Below, in pieces: positions 29,017 through 38,793 of a DNA stretch of 64,000 nt (positions are counted from its first letter, which is position 1; every line of letters starts with the position of its first letter). The notes under the pieces were generated by a model, which saw only the letters and a list, made by a program, of their open reading frames with translations, searched no databases and was not told where the DNA came from. Source of the stretch: Shimia biformata (lineage in GTDB: Bacteria > Pseudomonadota > Alphaproteobacteria > Rhodobacterales > Rhodobacteraceae); NCBI RefSeq assembly GCF_016888515.1, contig NZ_JAFEJK010000001.1:1-64000 (forward strand), given 5' to 3'. The position numbers and the translations under genes are program-made.

Positions 29017-29211
29017 ATTGTATTCCTCCCTCTCGCCCGCTCCCACGGGCCGAACCGCCGAAGCGATTCCTCCTTCCTCAAAGGTGCGACTTTGAGACTG
29101 TGCGTCAACTTTTTCCTGATGTTTTCTCAATCCTTACGAATTGTAACGGCACACGATTCCTGCTTTTCCGCCTTGATTCGTGGTGCTAGCCATGAAGGCA
29201 GAGGAGGGCAT

Positions 29212-31134
29212 ATGGAGTCCAATTCCACCACCACCCAGGCGATGACGATTGCCGGACTGAACCTGATTCAGCAGGCTCTTTCGATTTATGACAGTGACCT
29301 GAAACTGGTGGTTGCCAATGAACGCTTCCGCGAGATGTTTTCGATCCCTGACCACCTGACAAGTCCGGGCGCGGATTTTGCCGAAACCATAGCCTTTCTG
29401 GTCGAGCGGGGTGAATACGGCGAAGTTCCCGATGGGGAAAAAGATGCTTTTGTACGAGAGCGGGTCGAGCGGGCGCTGGCCTTTGAAGCGCATTATTTCG
29501 AACGTCAACGCAACAATGGCCGCTGGGTGAGTGTCGAAGGCTCGCCGCTGCCCGAGGGCGGCTGGGTTGCGGTCTATACCGACATTACCGCGGCCAAACG
29601 GCAAGAGGCGCTGCTGCGCGCCCGGTCCGAGGAACTGTCGGATCAGCTGCTGCAATATGCCGAAGAACTTTCCGCCACCAACCGTCAACTCGAATCCACG
29701 GTCACCGCGCTGGAAGAGGCCAAGCGTCAGCTGACGGATTCCGAGGCCCGCACCCGACTGACGACCGAGATGATGCCGGCGCATATCGCCCATGTCGGCC
29801 CCGACCGGCGCTATACCTATTCCAACCGCCGCTTGTCCGCCGTGATGCCTGGGCGGTCGTCAGAAATCGTCGGCAGCCACATTCGCCACGCCTTGGGTGA
29901 GGCTGCATTTCGCGAGATCCGTCCGCATCTTGAGACGGCTTTCGAAGGCACGCCCTCGGTATTTGAGTTCAACGACCTGATCTCTAGCCGCCGCATTCGC
30001 GTCGCATTCACCCCGGATGCCGAGCCTGCCCCGCGACGCGGAGTCTATATTCTGTCAATGGACATCACCGAGGAAACCCAGACCCGAGCGGCCCTGCAAC
30101 AGACCCGCCGGAGGGAACTGGCGGCGCAGATGACAAGTGGACTGGCGCATGACTTCTCGAACCTGTTGACCATCATCCTTGGCCTGCAAAGTAAACTGGG
30201 GCGCATGGGGTTGCCGTCCGAAGCCAGCGAGTTGATTGAAGCCACACTTGGCGCGGCGCGGCGTGGCGGAACGCTGCTGAACCGGATCGCCGACATGACC
30301 GGTCATCGCGCGCCGCAGTTGCAGCCAACTGATATGACCGTGTTCCTGAACGATCTTCAGACCCTTGCCGGACCAACCTTGCCTGAAGGGATAGAGCTGC
30401 AAATTCGCAACCAGATCACCGGCGGGCCAATCCTGGTCGACCCCGGCATGGTGCAGGATTCACTGCTGAACCTGATCCTGAACGCCCGTGATGCCTGTGG
30501 TGGCGCGGGCCGGATCACACTTGAGGCCGAACTGATCAAAGACACATGGGTCAACTTCGCCGTCAGTGACACCGGGACGGGTTTTTCCGACGAGGCGCTG
30601 ACCCATGCGCTTGACCCGTTCTTTACCACCAAGGGCGGCGAGGGTTCGGGGCTGGGGCTTGCCATGGTCTATGACATGACAAAGCTGGCCGGCGGGCGCA
30701 TCACGCTGGACAACACCGACGTCGGCGGTCGGGTGACGATCCAGTTGCCATTGCGCCGACCCCGGCCGACCGACACCCCCGGCCTTGTTCTTCTGGTCGA
30801 GGACAACGCCGATCTGCGCAGTTCAATCCGCGACATGCTGACGACCGCAGGACATACCGTGATCGAAGCCACCGCGGTGGATGAGGCCCGCACTCTTTTG
30901 GACCAGGTGCCGGGCATTACGCTTCTGTTGTCCGACATCTCGCTAGAGGGTGAAGAGACCGGTGTCGACCTGATCCGCGCCCTGCCCACCGACGGGGTGC
31001 CATCGTTCCTGATGACATCCTTGCCGCAATCTCACCCGCTCTATATCGAGGGCGCCGCGCGTGCGCCGCTTCTTCGCAAACCATTCACCGCCGATCAGCT
31101 GTCGGCCTTTCTGCAATCCAAGGTGACATCATGA
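29212..31134 (+). CDS. PAS-containing hybrid sensor histidine kinase
   Basis: 640 residues. The order is a PAS_7-type domain (about 20-120), a coiled coil (about 125-185), a second PAS (about 190-290), dimerisation helix with phospho-acceptor His near residue 313 in LAHDFSN, ATPase domain with NLILNARDA, DTGTGF and GEGSGLGLAM, then a C-terminal receiver (about 525-640) with EDN, SDIS, T and KPF residues in place. No transmembrane helix, so it is cytosolic. It is divergent from the acyl-CoA synthetase operon and overlaps the next gene, so it may control that operon. Confidence 0.92.
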   Translation: MESNSTTTQAMTIAGLNLIQQALSIYDSDLKLVVANERFREMFSIPDHLTSPGADFAETIAFLVERGEYGEVPDGEKDAFVRERVERALAFEAHYFERQRNNGRWVSVEGSPLPEGGWVAVYTDITAAKRQEALLRARSEELSDQLLQYAEELSATNRQLESTVTALEEAKRQLTDSEARTRLTTEMMPAHIAHVGPDRRYTYSNRRLSAVMPGRSSEIVGSHIRHALGEAAFREIRPHLETAFEGTPSVFEFNDLISSRRIRVAFTPDAEPAPRRGVYILSMDITEETQTRAALQQTRRRELAAQMTSGLAHDFSNLLTIILGLQSKLGRMGLPSEASELIEATLGAARRGGTLLNRIADMTGHRAPQLQPTDMTVFLNDLQTLAGPTLPEGIELQIRNQITGGPILVDPGMVQDSLLNLILNARDACGGAGRITLEAELIKDTWVNFAVSDTGTGFSDEALTHALDPFFTTKGGEGSGLGLAMVYDMTKLAGGRITLDNTDVGGRVTIQLPLRRPRPTDTPGLVLLVEDNADLRSSIRDMLTTAGHTVIEATAVDEARTLLDQVPGITLLLSDISLEGEETGVDLIRALPTDGVPSFLMTSLPQSHPLYIEGAARAPLLRKPFTADQLSAFLQSKVTS

Positions 31135-31835
31135 CAGCTCCGCTTGTGACCATTCTCGACGATGAGCCCGAGATCAGGAACATGCTGGCCGACGCGCTCA
31201 GCGATGCCGGTTTCCGCACCATGAGGTTTGCCCGTGCGACCGAATTCGAAGCCGCGCTGAAAAAGACAGCGCCGGACGTCTGCCTTGTCGACCTTGGCCT
31301 GCCCGACCGCGACGGGCTGACACTTGTCCACCGGTTGGCGCTGGAACAGGGGGCCGCCGTTATCATCATCTCGGGGCGGGCACAGGTGCAGGACCGGGTC
31401 ACCGGGTTGGAGCTTGGGGCCGACGACTATATCATCAAACCCTTCGACCCGGCCGAGGTCGTCGCCCGCGTGCGCGCTCGCCTGCGCAAGGAAAAGCCGG
31501 CCACCCGCGCCGCGTCAAACACCGCCCGGTTCAATGGATGGACCGCCTATTTCGACCGATATGTCCTGGAAGACGACAAGGGCGAGGAAACCACATTCAG
31601 CCACGCCGAGGGCGAAGTTTTGCGCCTGTTTCTCGACAGCCCGAAGCGCCTGATCAGCCGCGCCCACATGCAGGAAAGTCTGGGCGGCGCGGCCGGGGAA
31701 AGTTTTGACAGGGCGATGGACGTGCGCATATCCCGACTGCGCACCAAGCTGCGCGAAGACCCCAAGAACCCGCGCCTGATCAAGACGATCTATGGGGCGG
31801 GCTATATCTTTCTCGGTGACGTGACCTGGGAGTAA
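31131..31835 (+). CDS. OmpR/PhoB-type response regulator
   Basis: 234 residues with an N-terminal receiver (DDEPEIR, phospho-acceptor in CLVDLGLPD, KPFDPAE) and a C-terminal winged helix ending TIYGAGYIFLG. Its ATG overlaps the kinase stop (ATGA), so it is the cognate partner. DNA targets are unknown; the divergent acyl-CoA synthetase/ABC operon is the natural candidate. Confidence 0.93.
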   Translation: MTAPLVTILDDEPEIRNMLADALSDAGFRTMRFARATEFEAALKKTAPDVCLVDLGLPDRDGLTLVHRLALEQGAAVIIISGRAQVQDRVTGLELGADDYIIKPFDPAEVVARVRARLRKEKPATRAASNTARFNGWTAYFDRYVLEDDKGEETTFSHAEGEVLRLFLDSPKRLISRAHMQESLGGAAGESFDRAMDVRISRLRTKLREDPKNPRLIKTIYGAGYIFLGDVTWE

Positions 31836-31935
31836 TCCCACCACATTCTGCGACGATGAAGTCGCAATCCACGAGATATAGAAATTCCTGGCATTTTCGA
31901 GTATGCTTTCCCCACGTGTTTGGGAGGATACGGAA

Positions 31936-32334
31936 ATGTCAGACTTGGAATTCTGGACAGCAGCCAGCGCGCTTTGGATCGCGGTGGCTTGGGCACCATA
32001 CATACTGGACCGTATGGCCGTTCGAGGGATTATGGGGGCAATGGCCAACCCGTCCCCCGATCTTGCGCCGCAATCGGCTTGGGCCGAACGCGCCAAAGCG
32101 GCCCACAAAGTGTCAGTCGAACTGTTCGTCGCTTTCGCCCCGCTTGCCGGCATCGCGATGATGCGGCTGCCGGTGGATACCTATGCCGGCACATTGGCTA
32201 TGTTTTTCTTTATCGGAACCATCATCCATTACGTGGTCTATACACTGGGCATAGTGGTGATCCGAACCCTCGCCTTCCTGCTGGCGTCACTGTCGACGGT
32301 GGCGCTTGGCCTGCGGGTCTTTGGCGTGATCTAG
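31936..32334 (+). CDS. MAPEG-family membrane protein
   Basis: 132 residues with about four transmembrane helices. The middle AERAKAAHKVSVELFVAFAPLAG and the tail HYVVYTLGIVVIRTLAF fit the MAPEG (membrane-associated eicosanoid/glutathione metabolism) family as found in bacteria. Enzymatic activity is not known for these small bacterial members. GGGAGGATA precedes the ATG. It converges with the LysR gene, two bases apart. Confidence 0.82.
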   Translation: MSDLEFWTAASALWIAVAWAPYILDRMAVRGIMGAMANPSPDLAPQSAWAERAKAAHKVSVELFVAFAPLAGIAMMRLPVDTYAGTLAMFFFIGTIIHYVVYTLGIVVIRTLAFLLASLSTVALGLRVFGVI

Positions 32335-32336
32335 GA

Positions 32337-33206
32337 TCAGGCCACGAATTCCGCGCGTCGACCACGAAAAAACGGGACAAGGATGTTGCGAAACGCAGTC
32401 ACTTTGGCGGAGGGCCAGACATCCTTGTGGCCGACGACCCAGATCGACGGATAGGGTTGTGGTTCAAGCACCGGCACCTGCACCAATCCCGGCGTTGCGC
32501 GGCCCAGGAACATGGGCATCCGCACCACACCCAGACCACGCTGCGCCGCGCCAACAAGCGCAACCATATCGTCGAATTGAACTTTCACCGCCGCGTTGGG
32601 ATAGGCCTTTAGAGACGCCTTGGGAACTGCACCCAATCCGGTGTAGACAGCCCAGTCGATCCGGTCGGCGGGTCGCGTTCTGATCCGCTCAGCCCAATCT
32701 GCATTGGCGAAGCTTGCGCTGGCCTGCTCGGTCAGCCGCACCCCCATCAGCGCATCCCCCGGCGTTTCGCTGATCCTGATCGCCAGATCCGCCTCGCGCC
32801 GATTGAGATCAAGCAAGTCATTGGTGGCGCGCACCTGTAGGTCAACTTCGGGGTGGGCAGCACAAAAGGCCTCGATCACCTCAGCCAGATGGGTGACGAT
32901 CAAAAGCTGCGGCGCGGTGATGACCAAAGACCCGCTCAGACGCTGATCCCGCCCCTTCAACCGACGGTCAAGCGACAGCTGTGCATCTTCCATACGCGCG
33001 ACGTATTCACCAACTAGCCGAGCGGCTTCGGTGGGTTGGTAACCGTCGGCCAGCCGCTCGAACAATGTCTCACCCACCGCCTGTTCAAGACGCGCGATGC
33101 GTCGCGCGACGGTCGTGTAATTCACCCCCAGCGATTGCGCCGCCGCAGCCAGGGTGCCGCCCCGCAACAGATGCAATGCGGTTTTCAAGTCATCCCAATG
33201 CTCCAT
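32337..33206 (-). CDS. LysR-family transcriptional regulator
   Basis: 289 residues with an N-terminal winged helix-turn-helix (GTLAAAAQSLGVNYTTVARRIARLE) and a periplasmic-binding-like effector domain. It is divergent from the DUF1330 gene across a 98-bp gap that contains a LysR-type palindrome, so it likely regulates that gene and itself. Effector unknown. Confidence 0.92.
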   Translation of the reverse strand: MEHWDDLKTALHLLRGGTLAAAAQSLGVNYTTVARRIARLEQAVGETLFERLADGYQPTEAARLVGEYVARMEDAQLSLDRRLKGRDQRLSGSLVITAPQLLIVTHLAEVIEAFCAAHPEVDLQVRATNDLLDLNRREADLAIRISETPGDALMGVRLTEQASASFANADWAERIRTRPADRIDWAVYTGLGAVPKASLKAYPNAAVKVQFDDMVALVGAAQRGLGVVRMPMFLGRATPGLVQVPVLEPQPYPSIWVVGHKDVWPSAKVTAFRNILVPFFRGRRAEFVA

Positions 33207-33215
33207 CCATGCACA

Positions 33216-33236
33216 TTTGCATGCCTAGAGTGCAAA
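33216..33236. promoter_or_regulatory. Candidate LysR-type operator
   Basis: Perfect inverted repeat TTTGCA-N9-TGCAAA in the LysR/DUF1330 gap, 10 bp before the LysR start codon. Location and dyad symmetry fit autoregulation and control of the divergent gene. Confidence 0.6.
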
Positions 33237-33304
33237 CTCACGCGTTTTCGCAATTCATGCGGCCGACTACGTTACGCAAAGACAAAATCTGAAAGGAAAT
33301 CACG

Positions 33305-33586
33305 ATGATTTACGCCTACGCAAAGCTGACAATTTCGAACCCCGAAAAGCTGGCCGAATACCGCGACAAGGCGGGCTCGGCGCTGGCGCGACACGGGGGA
33401 AAGGTCGAACAGGCATCGGCCACAGCGACCGCCATTGATGGCACACCTGACCTTCCTGACGTCGCAGCCATCATGTCCTTTCCTGATGCCGACGCCGCCC
33501 GAGCCTGGATCAACGACCCCGAGCTTGCGGAAGTCCATGCGCTGCGGCGCGGGGCAGGCGCGTCGGATATCGTGCTGCTCACCTGA
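33305..33586 (+). CDS. DUF1330-family small protein
   Basis: 93 residues of the ferredoxin-like dimeric alpha/beta barrel type: IYAYAKLTISNPEKLAEYRD at the start and FPDADAARAWINDPELAEV later are typical of DUF1330. A substrate is not known. AAGGAAA lies before the ATG. Divergent from its probable LysR regulator. Confidence 0.85.
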   Translation: MIYAYAKLTISNPEKLAEYRDKAGSALARHGGKVEQASATATAIDGTPDLPDVAAIMSFPDADAARAWINDPELAEVHALRRGAGASDIVLLT

Positions 33587-33633
33587 GTGTCAAAACCATT
33601 GCACCCCGATTCGGGGTGCAATACCATTGGCTT

Positions 33634-33867
33634 ATGGCTGTCTGCATCCTATACCGCCACGCCGAAAAACGCCGCCCGCGTTATTACCGCGTTGAGCTGG
33701 CGATGAACCTGTTTGACGAGGTTTCGGTGCTGCGTGAATGGGGCATCTCCGGCGGCAAGGGTCGCGCCATCGTCAATATCTATGCAAATCTTCGCGATGC
33801 CTCGACCGCTGCCGATCGCCACCGCAAACGGGCGCAGAGCCGCGGCTATGCGCGGATTACGGCCTAA
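33634..33867 (+). CDS. Small WGR-domain protein
   Basis: 77 residues containing only a WGR-like domain ([28 protein letters not shown]). WGR domains bind nucleic acid ends or act in regulators and PARPs; here the WGR triplet reads WGI, with the Arg displaced. It overlaps the 3' end of the convergent amidase gene by 11 bases. Role unknown. Confidence 0.75.
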   Translation: MAVCILYRHAEKRRPRYYRVELAMNLFDEVSVLREWGISGGKGRAIVNIYANLRDASTAADRHRKRAQSRGYARITA

Positions 33868-35056
33868 GCGAAGCGACCGCCCCGGCCAGCACCTTCAGTC
33901 CGGTCACCAGATCCGCCTCATCGGTATCTTCGGCGAAATCGTGGCTGATGCCGTTGATCGACGGCACGAACAGCATGGCTACCGGCAAGTGCCGCGCCAC
34001 GTTGGTTGCATCATGCAAAGCACCCGACGGCATCTCGCGCCATTTGCCGGGTGCAACCGTTGCGGCACTTTTGGCCAACGCCGCCCGCAACACGTTGTCC
34101 ATCGCCACCGGCTCCAGTCCAAGCATCGGGCCGAATTCAACCTCCAGTCCGCGTGAATCGGCAATCTCTTGCGCTGCGGTTCGAATGATCGCCTCCATCC
34201 GCGCCAGCCGGTCCGCGTCCCCGTCCCGCCACTGCATCGAGAACGTCACCCGCCCCGGCACGATGGACGAGGCATTGGGATGCAGCGAGACATGTCCAAT
34301 GGTCCAGACCGTCTGCGGCGTAACAACGTTGCGAAAATCCTCGTTGATGCGGGTGGCAAAGGCATTCAGCCCCTGAAACGCGTCGCGCCGCAGGTGCATC
34401 GGCGTGGTGCCGGCATGATTCTGCTCGCCCCGGAAGGTGATTTTCATATCGCGGATACCGACGATATCGGTGACCACGCCCACCGCTTGACCCGCCTGAT
34501 CCAGCCACGGGCCCTGTTCGATATGCATTTCGATGAAACCGGTAAACCGAGTTGGGTCGACAAATTCCCCGGCAAGGTCAGCCATCTTCGCTCGTGCCGC
34601 ACCAAAAGTGATCCCGTCCCGGTCCATCAGCCCATCGGCCTTGGCAAGCTCCAGGTTTCCGCCCCAGACCGCGCTGCCAGTGGTGACGCCAAACCGCCCT
34701 TCTTCGTCCTGGAACGACACGACCGACACTGCCGGGCCACCCGCCTCTTGCGCCGCGCGCGCGATTTCCAACGCCGCAATCACACCAAGCGCTCCGTCCA
34801 GCCAGCCGCCTTCGGGCTGACTGTCAGAATGTGATCCCAACAGGATGGACGGCCCCTCAGCCAACCCCCAGACAGAGCCGACCGGATCAATCCGCACGGT
34901 CAAACCGGCCTCTTCCATTCGGCCCGCCAACCATTGCCGCGCCGCGATGTCCGCGTCGGAATAGGCCGGACGCACCACGCCCTTGACGACGCCGGACGCG
35001 CCAAAGCTACGCAAGTCATGCAAATCCTTCAGGAACCGTTCCGCATTCACGTCCAT
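33857..35056 (-). CDS. M20-family amidase/hydantoinase-carbamoylase (allantoate amidohydrolase-like)
   Basis: 399 residues from ATG 35056 behind GAGGAAG. A zinc peptidase fold: [20 protein letters not shown] carries the first metal-ligand set, QDEEGRFG the catalytic Glu pair, [10 protein letters not shown] and a C-terminal HDF the rest. Such enzymes split N-carbamoyl amino acids, allantoate or ureidoglycolate. No other purine gene is near, so the substrate is open. Formate dehydrogenase lies just upstream on the same strand. Confidence 0.9.
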   Translation of the reverse strand: MDVNAERFLKDLHDLRSFGASGVVKGVVRPAYSDADIAARQWLAGRMEEAGLTVRIDPVGSVWGLAEGPSILLGSHSDSQPEGGWLDGALGVIAALEIARAAQEAGGPAVSVVSFQDEEGRFGVTTGSAVWGGNLELAKADGLMDRDGITFGAARAKMADLAGEFVDPTRFTGFIEMHIEQGPWLDQAGQAVGVVTDIVGIRDMKITFRGEQNHAGTTPMHLRRDAFQGLNAFATRINEDFRNVVTPQTVWTIGHVSLHPNASSIVPGRVTFSMQWRDGDADRLARMEAIIRTAAQEIADSRGLEVEFGPMLGLEPVAMDNVLRAALAKSAATVAPGKWREMPSGALHDATNVARHLPVAMLFVPSINGISHDFAEDTDEADLVTGLKVLAGAVASLRP

Positions 35057-35116
35057 AGAGCTGCTTCCTCTTGCCGAAAATACCCCGGGCGGCATGGGGG
35101 CGACCCCCATATCCAT

Positions 35117-37888
35117 TTACTCGGCGGCGACGGTGATTTTTTCCACCCGCACAGCCGAGAACTTGAATTCGGGGATTTTGCCGAAAGGGTCAAGGGCAGG
35201 ATTGGTCAGGATGTTGGCTGCCGCTTCGACATAGGCGAAGGGAAAGAACACCATGTCCTCGGCCACCGCCCGGTCCGCCCGGGCCATGACATCGATTGAC
35301 CCACGCCGGGTGGTCAGACGCACCAAGTCACCGGGTTCGACCCCCATCCGCCGCAGCGTTTTGGGATTAAGCGAGCAATTTGCCTCTGGCTCAACCGCAT
35401 CCAGTACCTTGGACCGCCGTGTCATCGACCCGGTGTGCCAATGCTCAAGCTGACGTCCTGTGGTCAGGATCATCGGGTATTCGGCATCCGGCGCTTCATC
35501 CGGCGCGATCACATTGGCCGGAGCAAACCGTGCGCGCCCGTCGTCGCGCGGGAAACCATCGCCAAAGACAATTGCCTGACCGGGGTCCTCGGGTGACAGC
35601 GACGGATAAGTGATCGACTGCGTCTCAAGCCGCTCCCAGGTGATGTTATCGAGCGACTTCATGTTCAGCTTCATCTCGGCAAATACGTCTGACACATCCG
35701 CATAGTTCCAGGGCAATCCGATCCGCTGGGCCAGGTCGACGGTGATTTCCCAATCCACCCGCGCGTCGCCGGGCGGAGGCACGGCCGCGCGCACGCGCTG
35801 GACCTGCCGGTTGGTATTGGACACGGTCCCGTCCTTTTCATAAAGCGCCGAAGCCGGCAGGATCACGTCGGCATAGTTTGCCGTCTCGGTCAGGAAAATG
35901 TCCTGCACGACCAGATGATCGAGCTTGGCCAGCGCATCGCGGGCATGGTCGACATCCGGGTCCGACATGGCCGGATTTTCACCCAGAATATACATTCCCC
36001 GGATCTGGCCTTCATGCACCGCGTCCATGATCTCGGTCACGGTCAGGCCCTTCTGGTCCGAGAAATCCCCGCTGCCCCAGACATCGGTGAACGATTTGCG
36101 AATCTTGGCGCTGGTCACGGTCTGATAATCGGGCAGGAACATCGGGATCAGACCCGCGTCCGACGCCCCCTGCACGTTGTTCTGCCCGCGCAAGGGGTGC
36201 AGCCCCGCGCCCGGCTTGCCGACATTGCCGGTCATCAGCGCCAGCGCAATCAGGCAGCGCGAATTGTCGGTGCCGTGAATATGCTGGCTGACACCCATGC
36301 CCCAGAAGATCAGCCCCGCCTTGCCACCAGCGAATGTCCGCGCCACCCGTCGCAGCTGTTCTGGTGACACGCCGCAGATCTCGGACATCGCCTCAGGCGA
36401 AAAGGCCTTAAGGTGTTCCTTCTCGGCTTCCCAATTCTCGGTGAAACGGTCGATATAGGCCTCGTCGTATAGGCCCTCCTCGACGATCACGTGCATGATG
36501 GCATTGAGCATCGACACGTCTGCGCCGGGGCGGAACTGTACCATTTCGGTGGCAAACCGCCGCAGGCCGACCCCGCGCGGGTCCATCACGATCAGCTTGC
36601 CGCCGCGCTTTGTGAACTGTTTGAAATAGGTCGCCGCGACGGGGTGGTTCTCGATCGGATTGGCCCCGATCACGATGGCGACATCTGCATTTTCGATCTC
36701 GTTGAATGTGGCCGTCACCGCCCCCGAACCGACATTCTCGATCAGCGCCGCCACGGACGAGGCATGGCACAGCCGCGTGCAGTGGTCGACGTTGTTGTGA
36801 CCAAATCCCTGACGGATCAGCTTCTGAAAAAGATAGGCTTCTTCGTTGGTGCATTTGGCCGAACCAAACCCGGCAACCGCCTCACCGCCGTCGCTCTTTC
36901 GCAGGTCGACCAACCGCTTTGCGGCCAGGTCCAGCGCCTCGTCCCACGTCGCTTCGCGGAAATGGGTCAGCAGGTTGCCGGGATCGACATTCAAACCTTT
37001 CGCGGGCGCATCCGCGCGCCGGATCAGCGGCTTGGTCAGGCGGTGTGGATGGTGGATATAGTCAAAACCGAACCGGCCCTTGACGCACAGACGGCCTTCG
37101 TTGGCGGGACCATTCAGCCCCTCAACAAATTTGACTTTGCCGTCTTTTACCTTGAGCGACACCTTGCACCCCACGCCGCAGAACGGGCAGACGCTTTCGG
37201 TTTCGCTGTCGAAATCGGCGCTGTCACCGACTTGGGTATCGTCCAGTACCGTCGCTGGCATCAGCGCCCCGGTCGGGCAGGCCTGCACACATTCCCCGCA
37301 GGCGACGCAGGTCGATGCGCCCATCGGGTCGGCGATGTCGAATGTGGGATAGGCATCGTGCCCCCGCCCCGCCATACCGATCACGTCATTGACCTGCACC
37401 TCGCGGCAGGCACGCACGCACAATCCGCATTGGATACAGGCATCCAGATTGACTCGCATGGCGACGTGGCTGTCGTCCAGCAGCGGGATCCGCCCCTCTT
37501 CCAGCTTCGGGAAGCGGCTGTCGCTGACGCCGTTCAGATCAGCCATCTCCCAAAGGTGGCTGGATTTGTCATGCGCTGCGTCGCGCGCGGGCTGATCTGC
37601 CAGTAGCATCTCGACCACCATCTTGCGCGCACCTTCCGCGCGGGCCGAGTTGGTGGTGACCACTATCCCCTCGGACGGCTCGCGAATACAGGATGCCGCC
37701 AGAGTGCGCTCGCCGTCGATCTCGACCATGCAGGCGCGGCAATTGCCGTCGGGCCGATACCCCGGCGCGGGTTTGTGGCACAGATGAGGGATCACCAGGC
37801 CACGGCCATGCGCGACTTCCCAGATCGTCTGACCTGCCTCGGCCTCAACCTCATTGCCATCCAGAATGAAACGGATTCTTTCGCTCAT
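35117..37888 (-). CDS. Formate dehydrogenase alpha subunit (Cys type), apparently orphan
   Basis: 923 residues. N-terminal 2Fe-2S domain (HLCHKP, NCRACMVEIDG), two 4Fe-4S ferredoxin motifs (CIQCGLCVRAC, CVACGECVQAC), a CPFCGVGC cluster, the molybdopterin domain with Mo-ligand Cys in VDHCTRLCHASS (codon TGT, not selenocysteine TGA), and the C-terminal cofactor-binding domain. It matches FdsA-type NAD-linked enzymes, but no FdsB, FdsG, FdsC or FdsD gene is adjacent, so its electron acceptor is unclear. It starts at ATG 37888 behind GGAGG. Confidence 0.93.
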   Translation of the reverse strand: MSERIRFILDGNEVEAEAGQTIWEVAHGRGLVIPHLCHKPAPGYRPDGNCRACMVEIDGERTLAASCIREPSEGIVVTTNSARAEGARKMVVEMLLADQPARDAAHDKSSHLWEMADLNGVSDSRFPKLEEGRIPLLDDSHVAMRVNLDACIQCGLCVRACREVQVNDVIGMAGRGHDAYPTFDIADPMGASTCVACGECVQACPTGALMPATVLDDTQVGDSADFDSETESVCPFCGVGCKVSLKVKDGKVKFVEGLNGPANEGRLCVKGRFGFDYIHHPHRLTKPLIRRADAPAKGLNVDPGNLLTHFREATWDEALDLAAKRLVDLRKSDGGEAVAGFGSAKCTNEEAYLFQKLIRQGFGHNNVDHCTRLCHASSVAALIENVGSGAVTATFNEIENADVAIVIGANPIENHPVAATYFKQFTKRGGKLIVMDPRGVGLRRFATEMVQFRPGADVSMLNAIMHVIVEEGLYDEAYIDRFTENWEAEKEHLKAFSPEAMSEICGVSPEQLRRVARTFAGGKAGLIFWGMGVSQHIHGTDNSRCLIALALMTGNVGKPGAGLHPLRGQNNVQGASDAGLIPMFLPDYQTVTSAKIRKSFTDVWGSGDFSDQKGLTVTEIMDAVHEGQIRGMYILGENPAMSDPDVDHARDALAKLDHLVVQDIFLTETANYADVILPASALYEKDGTVSNTNRQVQRVRAAVPPPGDARVDWEITVDLAQRIGLPWNYADVSDVFAEMKLNMKSLDNITWERLETQSITYPSLSPEDPGQAIVFGDGFPRDDGRARFAPANVIAPDEAPDAEYPMILTTGRQLEHWHTGSMTRRSKVLDAVEPEANCSLNPKTLRRMGVEPGDLVRLTTRRGSIDVMARADRAVAEDMVFFPFAYVEAAANILTNPALDPFGKIPEFKFSAVRVEKITVAAE

Positions 37889-38079
37889 TTCCCGCGCCTC
37901 CTTGCTTGGGACAGTCTAGTTCATCCGCAAAGGGAAACGAGACCCCCATTCCGACATCCCGGCCTGTATTTGCGCCACCGGATGTTCCGACAGGACGAAA
38001 GGACAGCGCATAGGAAACCGCCCTTCCCTTTAGGCGTCATTGGACCTAGCAAAGGGTGGCAAGAGCAAAGGACCGGATC

Positions 38080-38736
38080 ATGCCCAACATCACCCTTGTC
38101 CGCCACGGCCAGGCGAATTCGGCCGCGAAGGATGAAACCAGCTATGACCAGCTGTCCGATCTTGGCTGGACACAGGCACGCTGGCTGGGCGACCACATGC
38201 GCGCCACGGGCGATCACTTTCAGCGCATCTATGCCGGCACACTGAACCGGCAGGTCGATACGGCGCGTGGGATGATGGGCGACGCGGTCGAGATCGTGCA
38301 GGATCCCCGCCTGAACGAGCTGTCCTATTTCACCATGGCCCAGCTTCTGGACGATCAGCAGGGTATCCCACTGCCCGACACACGCGAGGGATATGTCGCC
38401 CATCTTCCAAAGGTGTTCGGCGCCTGGATGCGGGACGAAATCGCGGACGTGCCGGAACGCTATGCAGATTTCGAGAAACGCGTGACGGATGCGCTGGATG
38501 ACATCGCCGCCGGTCACGGCCGCGCGGTCGTCGTCACCTCAGGCGGAGTAATCAGTCTGGTCATGCGCAGGGTGCTGGGGCTGGACTTGATGGGATGGTC
38601 ACAGATGGCGCTGGCGATCCAGAACACGTCGGTCCACCGACTGCACCTGGTCGGTGACCGCCCGATGCTGGCGCAGTTCAACGCCACACCGCACCTTGAG
38701 CAACCCGACAGGCACCACGCACAGACACATCTTTAG
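38080..38736 (+). CDS. Histidine phosphatase family protein
   Basis: 218 residues of the phosphoglycerate-mutase-like fold: LVRHGQANS carries the catalytic His at the N-terminus and VVVTSGGVISLVMRR occupies the region of the second His but lacks it (SGG in place of HGG). That change may lower activity or shift the specificity. AAAGGA precedes the ATG and a terminator follows. Substrate unknown. Confidence 0.88.
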   Translation: MPNITLVRHGQANSAAKDETSYDQLSDLGWTQARWLGDHMRATGDHFQRIYAGTLNRQVDTARGMMGDAVEIVQDPRLNELSYFTMAQLLDDQQGIPLPDTREGYVAHLPKVFGAWMRDEIADVPERYADFEKRVTDALDDIAAGHGRAVVVTSGGVISLVMRRVLGLDLMGWSQMALAIQNTSVHRLHLVGDRPMLAQFNATPHLEQPDRHHAQTHL

Positions 38737-38758
38737 GGGCGCGGATTCGCCCCTTTTT
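38736..38758 (+). terminator. Intrinsic terminator after the histidine phosphatase
   Basis: Six-bp GC stem GGGGCG/CGCCCC (38736-38741 with 38748-38753) followed by TTTTT, starting in the stop codon. Confidence 0.85.
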
Positions 38759-38793
38759 GTGTTGCGAGAGTTTTCAGAGTCTATCCGGCAGGA

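Noticed and set aside
36740-36800. Selenocysteine in formate dehydrogenase
   Set aside because: The Mo-ligand codon reads TGT (Cys), not TGA.
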